From positions 8,347,420-8,411,419 of the forward strand of contig NC_065420.1 of assembly GCF_024362695.1 (NCBI RefSeq): DNA of 64,000 nt, read 5' to 3'. Under the pieces are notes generated by a model. That model did no database searches. It worked only from the letters and a program-made list of their open reading frames with translations, and was not told where the DNA came from. Each line of letters begins with the position of its first letter. The stretch's first letter is position 1. Origin of the DNA: Pectinophora gossypiella. Its lineage: Eukaryota; Arthropoda; Insecta; Lepidoptera; Gelechiidae. Below, in pieces: positions 54,868 to 64,000 of this stretch. The position numbers and the translations under genes were made by a program.

Positions 54868-56784
54868 ATGGATGAAACAGAGGTCGACTTTAAAATCAGA
54901 GATTCTCATTTGCTACCAAAAGCGTGGATACAATGTCTGGAAGAGAAGTATAATATAAACATTAGAAAATTTCCACAATGGAAGGAAATAGCAAATCGTA
55001 TGCACGATTATAAGCGACAGCTTCGTGACGCTAAGTTGCGAAAGAAGTATATCGCCCAAAAACTGTACTTAGAGTATAATAGACGTACACCATTTCAGTT
55101 GACAGACAATTTGTGTAGAACAGCAAAAAAATGGGAACAAATAACACGGGATTTAAAACGTAAAAAATATGTATGTTCTCCAGTAGTAACACCAAGTATT
55201 AGAACTTCTAGTTCAGTACATGAAGATATAGAAAAAATCCACCCAAATACTGCAAATACGGCCGTGGACACAGAGGTTCTAGACACCCGAGTAGGGTCAG
55301 TATCAGTTCCAGGGATTGTTCCCGATGTAACCAATTTACCTGAATATATTTGTTTCAATAAACATACTTTGGTATCACCTCTGGGATCCCAAGATAGTTT
55401 TCTTCATAATATTCCAGACCATATTAACAATGGATTTGATGATGATAATGATGACGATGATAGTATTGCAAGCGAATTGACGGCTTTGCCGAAAACTAAA
55501 TATGTAGAATGTAACCCATCTACAATAAGAGTAATTTATGATGATGTAAACTTTCAAAGTATACAATTATCTGTATTAAATGTTTCTAACAAAATTGTGT
55601 ATATTCGATTTAAAAAAATTATAAATAAACGTCCATTTACATATCATAGAATTGAACCCGCTGCTCAACAGAAAATGCCCCCAGGGTTACCGCTAAAACT
55701 AAGTTTTATATTTAAACTAAGAGAATGGAAAACTGAATTCACATCACAACTATTATTTAAGGTGGGTCACAACGTTTTCACAGGAATTCCTAATGAAGCT
55801 TTTTGTATCCCCGTCGTCAGCGCATTCGTTCAAGGATGTTCCGTAACGGTTCCTGAAACAGTTGTGATAGATACTCTTTACCCATGGCATTTAAGATTGG
55901 AAAACCAATACGCGAAAGCAACTTTTGAAGTGACTGTCAATGATCATCACGATTATCACTTACACATTGTTAAACGACGAATTGATGAGTTAAGGCTAGA
56001 CTCGGAAGATAATAATATATTGTCTACGAAAGCTATTTGCCCGAGCACTGAAAGCTTCGAAAAAAGATTTTCCGACACGGATTCGACATGGGCCACCTCA
56101 AAATCGGGTATCATAGTCGACAGGTCAGATTCTGTATGCTCTAAGTATTACATGTCTGTAATCGTTGATGACGTCATAGAACGCGCTTTAGACACTTTTA
56201 TGTTCAGCACCACATATGTTGACTTTCTCACATGTCGTCCAAAGCAAGTAAAATTGCAAGTATATTTTACTAAAATAGAGAAAATTGGTTGGCATTATAG
56301 TTACTATGACTTCATGTTTTTTGATCCAAAATGTGAATATAACATCATTACAAAAACTATGAAGGTATTTGTAGAAGTTTTGCCTCATCCTATAAAAATA
56401 GAACCGGAGCTTATATTGTTAATGACTGAATCTGCAGTGGTTCATGGGCTATGCCGGGATAAAATTATTATCACTAATTCTCACAAATTGCATCCTGCTT
56501 TTGTGAAGATTTGTTTGTCTAAGGAAATGAAAGAGCTCTTCAAAATAACTCCAATGATGGCCCGGATTGCCGCAAAAACAAGTGTAACTTTTGAAATAAA
56601 TCTATGTACTATTGATAAGGTACGACAAGCTAAAAATTATGTTCGTTTTGTTATCAAAATATTAGTTTCTGGTGTAAAAGTTATTTATTATAATGTTCCT
56701 CCAATCTATTACGAAATTGTAATGCCATGTGAAATGTACTATCGTAAACTGCAAAACGAACATGTTGAACGTGTCTTGTTTTAA
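54868..56784 (+). CDS. Intronless ASH/MSP-like multidomain protein, copy 4 (638 aa)
   Basis: A single open frame from ATG 54868 (context TACAATGGA, good for an insect) to TAA. It is collinear with copies 2 and 3 but more diverged. The N-terminal helix has FPQWKEIANRM, LRKKYIAQKLYLEY and TAKKWEQITRDLKRKK. A very acidic run, DDDNDDDDS (residues 191-199), precedes the first Ig-like segment (about 210-320, LFKVGHNVFT). DYHLHIVKRRIDE and GWHYSYYDFMFFDPK follow. The ASH-like end (about 508-618) has IIITNSHK and FKITPMMARIAAKTSVTFEI. The conserved linker STKAICPSTES is also present in copies 2 and 3 but not in copy 1. No membrane segment. No in-frame disruption, so it is likely functional. Confidence 0.85.
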   Translation: MDETEVDFKIRDSHLLPKAWIQCLEEKYNINIRKFPQWKEIANRMHDYKRQLRDAKLRKKYIAQKLYLEYNRRTPFQLTDNLCRTAKKWEQITRDLKRKKYVCSPVVTPSIRTSSSVHEDIEKIHPNTANTAVDTEVLDTRVGSVSVPGIVPDVTNLPEYICFNKHTLVSPLGSQDSFLHNIPDHINNGFDDDNDDDDSIASELTALPKTKYVECNPSTIRVIYDDVNFQSIQLSVLNVSNKIVYIRFKKIINKRPFTYHRIEPAAQQKMPPGLPLKLSFIFKLREWKTEFTSQLLFKVGHNVFTGIPNEAFCIPVVSAFVQGCSVTVPETVVIDTLYPWHLRLENQYAKATFEVTVNDHHDYHLHIVKRRIDELRLDSEDNNILSTKAICPSTESFEKRFSDTDSTWATSKSGIIVDRSDSVCSKYYMSVIVDDVIERALDTFMFSTTYVDFLTCRPKQVKLQVYFTKIEKIGWHYSYYDFMFFDPKCEYNIITKTMKVFVEVLPHPIKIEPELILLMTESAVVHGLCRDKIIITNSHKLHPAFVKICLSKEMKELFKITPMMARIAAKTSVTFEINLCTIDKVRQAKNYVRFVIKILVSGVKVIYYNVPPIYYEIVMPCEMYYRKLQNEHVERVLF

Positions 56785-58918
56785 TTATTTTATTGCTTTT
56801 TTGATATCTATGTACATTTTTTAAATATTTTTTACTTACTTTTTACAAATACTTTTGTTTTGTTTCTTACTTTCAATATACGGTAGGATAAATCTGCGTT
56901 TATTTTTGTTGTCACAAATAATGGCTGTAACTTTCTCAGCCCATGTAGAACATAAAATGGTAAGTTATGTATGAGTGTTGAGTTTTCCAAAGAATGTCGT
57001 CCAGACAGCCAGGATCAAACCTGTTGGGTTGACCGACTTGCGGAATGTATTACGGGTCAGGCGAGTTGATTGCCTGAACCCGCACAATGTTCCATCCAGC
57101 CTGCAGCCTGCAGGTCACCACAACCGGTTTGATGCGACAATCGACTGTAAATCAACCATTGATGCGTCGATTTTGATGATAAAACTCGAAACGTCTTCAG
57201 TGCTCAAAATTGTACTGAACTAAATAACGCATATTTATAATGTAAATTGCAATCTAGTTACCTACTGACTTGTATAAACCCATAGGTACCAGTACTATTT
57301 GAATAACACCGAGTGGCATGTAATCGATTTTTTTTACATTATTAACATCTGTTGCCCTTTCAATTAAGTAGATTATTACAGCTTTGCATGTCCGCATTAC
57401 AAATAAGTACCTCCCACAATATCGTATACTTGTTTTAGAGGCACTTACTTATTTTCTAATTGATTCCCTTATGGGTCGTATCGTAAACCCACTTATCATT
57501 CAGTATACGCATTCAAGACACATTCTCATCGTGTATCGATTTGTTTTGGACTACCATGATGATTTGATTGACAATCGATGCGCATAACACTTTCAAGAAA
57601 TAGTATCTACTGCTGAAAAGGAATTGTCACTTTCATTTAATGGAAAGCCTTTGGAAATAAGACATTGGCGATTTTTTTTTGTGAATTTATTGCAGATGCA
57701 GCAAATCTTGTATATAAAATGAGATCCTACTATTGTAGAATCAAGAAACTGTGTTTACATAGCGTCGTTTCCTTTGGTCTAAAGGTTTTCATTTAAATGT
57801 AAGTGGGGTTACGTTAAAGGTCAGTGACTGAGTAATAGCTCAAAGAGGTTCTTGTTTCAAGTTGCAGATTCGTACTATCCTGATAAGGCTCAAATCACTC
57901 CGCGTAAATATTTTGTTTTTTGACTTCCTTGACATTTGACAACCTGAATGTTAATAAATTGTTTAAAGTATGTTGAGTTTCATAAAGGATTCACCTATAG
58001 GTCTTATCTGTCTTTGTTTCGAGTGATTTTAACACAATTCTGAAAGGAGCACTACTGACTCCACATCTGAAGTTTTGTAGTTGATTCATTCACGCTTCGA
58101 ATCATTCACGCGTCCCATTTCGAAGATATAAAGATTGTCATCCTCAGATGCTTGACAATGCGAAACAAAATTTGCGGTTAAATAGCAATTCTCGTTGTAA
58201 ATGTGTTATTGTTTTAACTTGCAAGCCAGTTTATTGCTCTTGTGGCTCTTATTGCTCTGCCTGGCCTTATTTAAACCCACTGTGGTTGGGCAACTATACA
58301 CACATGCTCCACTTCCCTCAACAATGTTACATTATTTTGTGAAATATGTTTGACGTCTACGACTGTACCTACATTTAAATCTATTCCGAAGCGAAACTCG
58401 TTTTGACTGCGGAAGATCCTGAGGTATTCTGAAGATTCACTTAGCTATTTGAACAAGATACGAGCTATTAACTATCATGAATATATAAAATGCTGAGCAG
58501 ATATTATGAATTCAAAACCATCAAGACATAGTAGAAGAAAATTAAATTACTTGGAAAAGCTTTTTCATGTTCTCTTAGTAGACCTATTTCTTTCATATCA
58601 GAATTAATATCACTTACACCTTGAAACTATGTAGAAATAAGTATATCCTATGTTGCGATCTTTCGCAAGCGTTTACCTAGATTATCTCTAGAAAATAATT
58701 TTACTTGTACATAAGTGCAGTGCGTCCGTTTGCCACTGAACTCGACTAGAACAAGATTCCAACGAGGACGACTCGGCGGTGATTAAGCGGAAAGATTTAT
58801 CGAAACACTTGGGAGCAGACACCAATTGGAAGCGCGTTTTAAGCCCTGCAAGGTCTTAAACGACTGACAAACTACCTAATTCATATTACTACATCTGTAA
58901 ATTTAGGCAAACACTTAC
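56785..58918. other. Non-coding region right of the paralogue cluster
   Basis: 2.1 kb without a supported gene. A moderately GC-richer patch at about 56,990-57,210 (containing CAGCCTGCAGCCTGCAGG) may be an old repeat. ORFs of 64-82 codons here are not convincing. Confidence 0.5.
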
Positions 58919-59080
58919 CTCGACATCACAACAGTCAAAAACTAAATCTTCATTCACAACACAAGACAAACAAGTGTTCCTGTCAACTATCACACCATTA
59001 ATCACAGCTCGTTGGTCCTCCACGAGTGACCCCCGTCAGATGCACCGGCTGATTGCAGGGTAGCTGCGCGCGTGCACCGC
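58919..59080 (-). other. Possible first exon of a minus-strand gene
   Basis: On the minus strand a stretch ending GTGATGTCGAG is followed by the strong donor GTAAGTGT (donor G at 58918). If coding, it would contribute ATG TCG AG, with a three-codon upstream ORF before it; otherwise it is a 5' UTR exon. It starts next to the CpG-rich stretch at 59.2-59.5 kb, which would be its promoter. No downstream exon was found, and the 5' limit is a guess. Confidence 0.3.
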
Positions 59081-59189
59081 TTGTTGCGTCGTTGCCAAAT
59101 TTTCGCTAACTTTCCGACACTCACGCGCATAACAAACACTATTTCATCAAAGTGTCCCCGTTAATCCGAAACCAATTTCCCTTTATTTC

Positions 59190-59540
59190 CATCGACAGTT
59201 TTTGGTGGCGTCACGTCCGTCCTCGTCCTGCGACGTCCGCGATATCTGCAATATTGATGTCAACTTTGTATTCACTTGCCGGCTAAACTCTCTTCGCTGA
59301 TTATAATGCGCGTCGCGTCCTGCGCTTTCCGCATTGTATGACAATGGAGCGTGGTGCACCCCGGGGTGGCGCGGACGGCACTAGTCATGGTTCGGTCATA
59401 AGGTCGATAGTTTGCTCCATAGTTAGCGGCGTAATGAGCGAGGAGTGTGGCGGGCGGTGGCGCGGCGGGACCGGTGCGGAATGGAGGCTCTCAGGCACTG
59501 TAATCGGTCGACGTCGCCTCGCCAGTTGGCCACTAGGTTA
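59190..59540. promoter_or_regulatory. CpG-rich, promoter-like stretch
   Basis: A GC- and CpG-rich island (GTCACGTCCGTCC, GCGCGTCGCG, GGCGGGCGGTGGCGCGGCGG) in AT-rich surroundings. It could be a promoter for the possible minus-strand exon at 58.9 kb or for an unseen plus-strand transcript. The 67-codon ORF inside it is Gly/Arg-rich, as expected by chance in such sequence. Confidence 0.35.
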
Positions 59541-61065
59541 GCGGTGTTCCTTTTCCTGCTACCTCTTTAATTGAACGTGATACGGCAAGCCCGTCTGGGG
59601 CCAGAGTAACTCATGGACAAGCAAGATTTTGCATAACTTTCGATGATCTCGGCATTTGTAAAGTTGTTGGGAGATAATTGTCTAATCGATTACGAGACAA
59701 TAAAACACCGGTTTTACTATTACTTCTGTTTATGATAGGTATGTCTCACGAAATCAAATGAAAGGGAAACTTTGTTTAGTAAAAGTTTAAATCGTTGTCA
59801 GAAGGTAACATACCTGTACGTCAGATGCTACAATCACTATGTTTGTGAGACGGATACGGAGATTATGATAGAACTGGGCCGGAACACGTCGTGACTAACC
59901 TCATAAATATGGTTCTCGGATTTCGTAAGTCCTTAATAGTGCCTTCCGAACAATAGTTGCGAGTACGGAAGATATTTGTTTATTCTTTGGGCATCAATTA
60001 AACAATTCGTTGAATATTGTTTAAGTTTGCGAGGAATCGTTTGCTCACCGCGTATATGTAAATCTATATATATATATTTATCTTCAAAGAATAAGTATCA
60101 CGTTGGCACCTATGCTCCGTTCAAACAATAAGTAGTATTTAAAAATTTAGAAACTTGACCTTAAACGAAATGTAAGGAAACGCACCCTAGAATGTAGAAG
60201 AATAAACAGTATACTTAACGAGGGGATTGTCATGCTAATTCATTTCCAATTGTGTGTTTTACACGTTTTCTTGCAGAAACCGTGTACCTGAACAGCTTGC
60301 TTTGGCTTGGCTTTGCTTCGGTCATTATACCAGTGCTCATTCGCTTATAACTCAAATTTTCAGGAAAAGGTGTATGTACCATAAAGAAGACGGAATATTT
60401 TGTATACTACTGATTGGTTCAATACCGACCAGACTTTGTTCATCTTGGTTAGAATGAAAAACAGAAGACAAAAATCCTTCATAACCTAATCGTTTTTATG
60501 TTGTTAAGCCAATAGTTGACTACTGGGTGGCGGTTGATGCGTACATGGCTTTTAGAACCCTGTCGCATTAACATATTTGGCATTTATTGAGACTTACAGT
60601 TCAATTTGTTAAAAAAAGTTAATGTGACATGGTACTAAAGTGTATATCTACATAATATTTTATAGTGCTCATGACCGTATGCATGGGATATGTGGTACCT
60701 ACTCCACGACTGCTTCATTGCGCGATGATCTGGCGATGATCATAGACTGGTTACGAATACTTGCTAGAATCAAGCCACCACTAATAGGTACTATACTAGG
60801 AGACTTTACTATTTGTTTTTACAGATTTTGTATAAAAAAACAAACGGGTTTGATAAAATCGCACACTTGTTTAGCGGTACGTTTTCCAGTAGGTATGGTA
60901 TGTACATTTGTCATGTACTTGCCTAGTCCTGTCACGTTTAGCTAATCTTCAGTAAAGATGAAACGACTAGATTTCAATGCCAATTTAAGTGAATATTCGG
61001 TACATGCAGATATATTATTATATTACATTGCATTTAAAATAATGTTATATTTAAGGCTTAATAAT

Positions 61066-61092
61066 AATAAATAAATAAATAAATAAATAATA
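61066..61092. repeat. (AATA)n microsatellite
   Basis: A run of AATAAATAAATAAATAAATA, flanked by AAT-rich units. Confidence 0.7.
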
Positions 61093-62204
61093 AATTAGGT
61101 ATTTTACTTTCAACCTAGTCGGTGACCCTTGAAATATACAATTGTTATTTTTAATTTGCAATTTTTTTTGCGTCTCTTGTCAATGGCCTACTTTCTAATA
61201 TATTTTCCTTATAGTGTACTTATAATTGACGAATGAATATTTTTTTGAATGTATGTTTGAACCGAAAGACAAAAGAATCTAGAAAAAAGCCAATGAGATT
61301 GACTTCCGGGGCTTCCGGTGCTCTAAGTTTCATCCGATTAAGTTAATTGGATTAAGAATATGATATGATTTGGTAGAGTAGAGACAAAATTTGCCCTCAG
61401 ACAACTTTGTGAGACTTTCTTGAGCTTCTTTTGATATTCAGAGAAAGGGTTTTTATAACTTAGAAGCCCATCTCCAACTTCTACCACACAGTTTTATCAA
61501 GTAATAAAAAAAAATATTAAAAAATAATTTGCAAAATAAAACAAGAAGTATCCCGTACTTTGCAGCGGCAGACTTGTAATAAATACAGTATAAGTAATTG
61601 CCAATGAACCTGTTACCTGTTATGCCGGATAGCCTTTGCATAACACGGTTATTGACCGCCACTGTTATTGTATTATAAACTTTATAGGTAATTAAGAATT
61701 TACGTTACAATTTGAAATTATACAAACTTATGCAAGCAAGCAAAACAAAACAAACAAAACACTGCACCATTTGTTATTGAAACAAATAAAAGAAAAGGTG
61801 CAGGTCGTGTCGTATCAGGAGGTGAAAGATTTGGCGGGAAGAAGAGGGGAATGGCGATTACTCCACCGACAAGATCGCAGCTCTTAAATAAAGAGAGAGA
61901 GAAAGCAATGAGGGAAACAAAACCACAAGTGGTCACTGAAAGTACTTGCAAATGTCATAAAGCTGAGATGGTAATTGATTGGCGTTGGTACCAACTACTT
62001 ACTTTAATTGCCTACTTACTTAAATATTACATTACATCTTAGTATTTTCTTTAGCCCCCTAGTCGCAGTTATATCTACCTGTAGCACACTCCGGTCACTT
62101 TAAACAAAACACCTCATTTTACACAGATACTACACGTAGACATTATCGTACACGCGCATCTGTGTGAGTGACGTCTAACGGCCACACGATTGAAGACTAA
62201 AGTA

Positions 62205-62292
62205 AGACCGAGGGGGTGAGGTAAACCTAGCTCAGCCGCCAGTGGGGAGCGGAGAGTTGCCGTTCTATACGTAGTATTACTCCTTATTCTAT
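62205..62292 (+). repeat. Dispersed repeat R4, fuller copy
   Basis: GACCGAGGGGGTGAGGTAAA, GCCGCCAGTGGGGAGCGGAG, GTTGCCGTTCTATACGTAGT and ATTACTCCTTATTCTATG. The distal half matches the copy at 11538-11590. It resembles a common lepidopteran sequence of unknown class. Confidence 0.5.
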
Positions 62293-63074
62293 GCCTGTAG
62301 GCAGCAAGTATGCTCATAATACTTTTTTACAACCTTACGCCTCTTTCTCATTGCATTAAGAATCACATAAGTAAGATTATAACAGTAAGCATTTTAAATA
62401 AATGTTTACGATACTTTATGGACAAACCTCCTGAGAATATCGGTCACAGGTTGACCTGGAGAGCTTGTAGGTCAATAAGAACATCGAAACAATATAGCCT
62501 CTGTACATATGTTTTGGAGAAAGCGCAATATTTTATCATTTCCCGGACACAACGTAAAGCCGATGCCAAATCTCAAATGAAATGTCTGCCAAAATAATTT
62601 TGCGAATACCTACTACATACTTGTAAATAGGTAGGGTATAAAATAGGATAATAAGTAATTACAGTCATTGATAATTCTAATAAGTTCACCTGTATATTAA
62701 TTTAGTATTGTCGTAAAAGTCGAAGGATTATAATCTTCTTTAACTGAATGGATTTAATACATTAGAACTGTTTCATGCACTTCGTAAACATTTACATAGA
62801 AATATCTACCTAACTTTTGCGGATTTTCTTTATAACTTTCACATATTTAGCACAAACATAATATCTACAATATACTTACAAGCTGTCCTTACAACTAATG
62901 AATAGTCGAGTATGTGATCATACTTTAAAGAAGGCAAGCGACTCAAAAACGGTACAATTAAGTGTAAAACCGGCCCCATCGCGTCCCTGTAATTTTTGAA
63001 ATTCGACAACCTATACCCAAAGCCGCACCTACACAAGGCCTCAAGTTTCCCAACGAAAATAAGTATATACCTAA

Positions 63075-63200
63075 ATACATAAATTCACGCCGATTTCCCA
63101 CCGGGGTAAGCAGAAATAATGGAATCTCATTTGCTTCGATCTTGACACGCTTGCTTCACATTCGTCAACCGTTTCATACACGCATGCCGGTTCAGAGTAG
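63075..63200 (+). repeat. Dispersed repeat R1, right-end copy
   Basis: TTTCCCACCGGGGTAAGCAG, TGGAATCTCATTTGCTTCGA and GCATGCCGGTTCAGAGTAGA align with the two R1 copies in USE1 intron 4. This copy is the longest of the plus-strand ones. Confidence 0.6.
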
Positions 63201-63743
63201 ACGGTACTGAAGTTGCTTACTTTCAAGACTCAACACTTTATTTTTATAACAATTTTGTATAACAATTCTTATTATTGGAACAGTTCTATTTGTGATAACC
63301 TTTAACTGGTTCCGAGGTTGTTATTTCAGTCTATAATTTGTTTTTGAAAACTGTTGGTCCTCCTATAATAAAAAAAATATTAGGCTGAGTAAGATAACCC
63401 TGTTCTTTCTGAATGACTAACAATTTCCCGCAATATAGGTACCTATCTAAGATACGCAATAGGTTTAAGTATCTGCAGATGATAGATAGATCTCTGGGAA
63501 TTACGTACCTTCTATCACATTTTCTATTTATTTATTTGCGCATGAAGTAGATAAGATCCACAATTATCTTCAAGAAAATAACTCATTAACTATAATTAAT
63601 CTTATCAATACATACTCCCAATCAAAGAATTACTTACTTGGTAATCTAATCGGCCCTTGAAAATCGGCGACTGTAAGATAGCAGAAGTTATTGTTGATTA
63701 AGGTGTTTGAGCGCAGTATACGACGGTCGGACAAGGTCTTACA

Positions 63744-63931
63744 ATGGCGGAGAAATTGAAGAAAAAGCCGGGGTTGTCTTTTGTTTTGAAACGGTGGAGT
63801 GGGGAAAAGAGGGCTGATGAGCCTAAGAGTCCAAAGACGCCGGCGACCGCTCCCGTGCAACCCACGCAGACACATTTCCGGCCCAATGCTGCCAGTTCCA
63901 GGGGTGCGCAAGCAGACCTGAAGACTAAAAG
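63744..63931 (+). CDS. Probable first coding exon of an unidentified gene
   Basis: ATG at 63744 has a good insect context (TTACAATGGCG) and opens a 62-codon frame ending at a donor (AAAAG then GTAAAA at 63932), phase 2. The peptide begins MAEKLKKKPGLSFVLKRWSG and is basic. It then turns Pro/Thr-rich (PKSPKTPATAPVQPTQT) and ends near RGAQADLKTK, a composition typical of a disordered cytoplasmic N-terminus. No domain is visible and no symbol can be given. The rest of the gene would lie beyond the window. The frame closes at TAA right after the donor, consistent with an intron but not proof of it. Confidence 0.45.
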
Positions 63932-64000
63932 GTAAAATTACTATCATGTACCTATATTAAAATTTGTCCTTATCATAATTCCGTGTGGGATTAGACTAAA

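Larger units (their letters stand above)
59541..63743. other. Long region without a supported gene
   Basis: AT-rich DNA, possibly intron or intergenic. It holds an (AATA)n microsatellite at about 61,066-61,092, a TA run near 60,066-60,080, and repeat copies R4 (about 62,205-62,292) and R1 (about 63,075-63,200). A 101-codon ORF at 60,640-60,945 is the largest but has no recognisable domain. Confidence 0.5.

Noticed and set aside
56975..57223. 82-codon ORF in a GC-richer patch right of copy 4
   Set aside because: No recognisable motif and no splice context. The repeated GCCTGCAG suggests an old repeat.
59338..59541. 67-codon ORF in the CpG-rich stretch
   Set aside because: Gly/Arg-rich composition follows directly from GC-rich sequence. 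No domain, and the stretch fits a promoter better.
60640..60945. 101-codon ORF
   Set aside because: Longest frame in a 4-kb AT-rich stretch, but it starts from a non-ATG codon, has no domain, and lacks any flanking exon.
63638..63670. A 33-base minus-strand stretch flanked by CTTACAG and GTAAGT, like a microexon
   Set aside because: The splice motifs are good but no partner exon was found, and the plus-strand first exon at 63,744 lies just to its right. Chance is the simpler explanation.

Overview
The window looks like nuclear DNA from an insect, most likely a moth or butterfly (Lepidoptera). It is AT-rich, its genes have short GT-AG exons, and it carries several short dispersed repeats that I recognise as typical of lepidopteran genomes. 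The species call is inference from gene content and repeats; no search was run.

Left part (1-12,560). Four conventional multi-exon genes sit here. USE1, an ER-Golgi Qc-SNARE, is on the plus strand at 34-2894. Three minus-strand genes follow: a secreted peptidyl-alpha-hydroxyglycine alpha-amidating lyase (Pal, 4535-6507), a small secreted six-cysteine peptide precursor with a TATA box and a perfect CRE (7017-7705), and a secreted DM4/12-domain protein (8839-12112). I rebuilt all four exon by exon, with consistent phases. Pal makes C-terminal amides on secreted peptides. The six-cysteine peptide next door need not be its substrate.

Middle and right part (12,556-56,784). Four intronless plus-strand paralogues (757, 654, 665 and 638 aa) encode the same unusual protein: a charged helical N-terminus followed by Ig-like beta-sandwich segments, the last of which resembles an ASH/MSP-type domain. 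Copy 1 is separated from copies 2-4 by a 32-kb satellite-like array (16,639-48,525).

The array consists of about 230-256-bp monomers grouped into 18 head-to-tail blocks. Each block has a constant head (CTAGATGTCGCGTGG plus a GC-rich hairpin) and a constant tail (a TCAG microsatellite, then GGGTTTGTAGCTATATATAATATAA). Read on the minus strand, a block looks like a non-autonomous Helitron-like element with internal tandem repeats and a hairpin plus CTAG 3' end. A 10.85-kb stretch of the array is itself tandemly duplicated almost without change. Nearly every monomer carries two CNGCCAT (YY1/Pho-type) motifs. The many short ORFs inside the array are repeat shadows, not genes.

Right end (56,785-64,000). 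This is mostly non-coding. It holds a possible minus-strand first exon beside a CpG-rich promoter-like stretch (58.9-59.5 kb), scattered repeats and microsatellites, and a probable first coding exon of an unidentified plus-strand gene (63,744-63,931).
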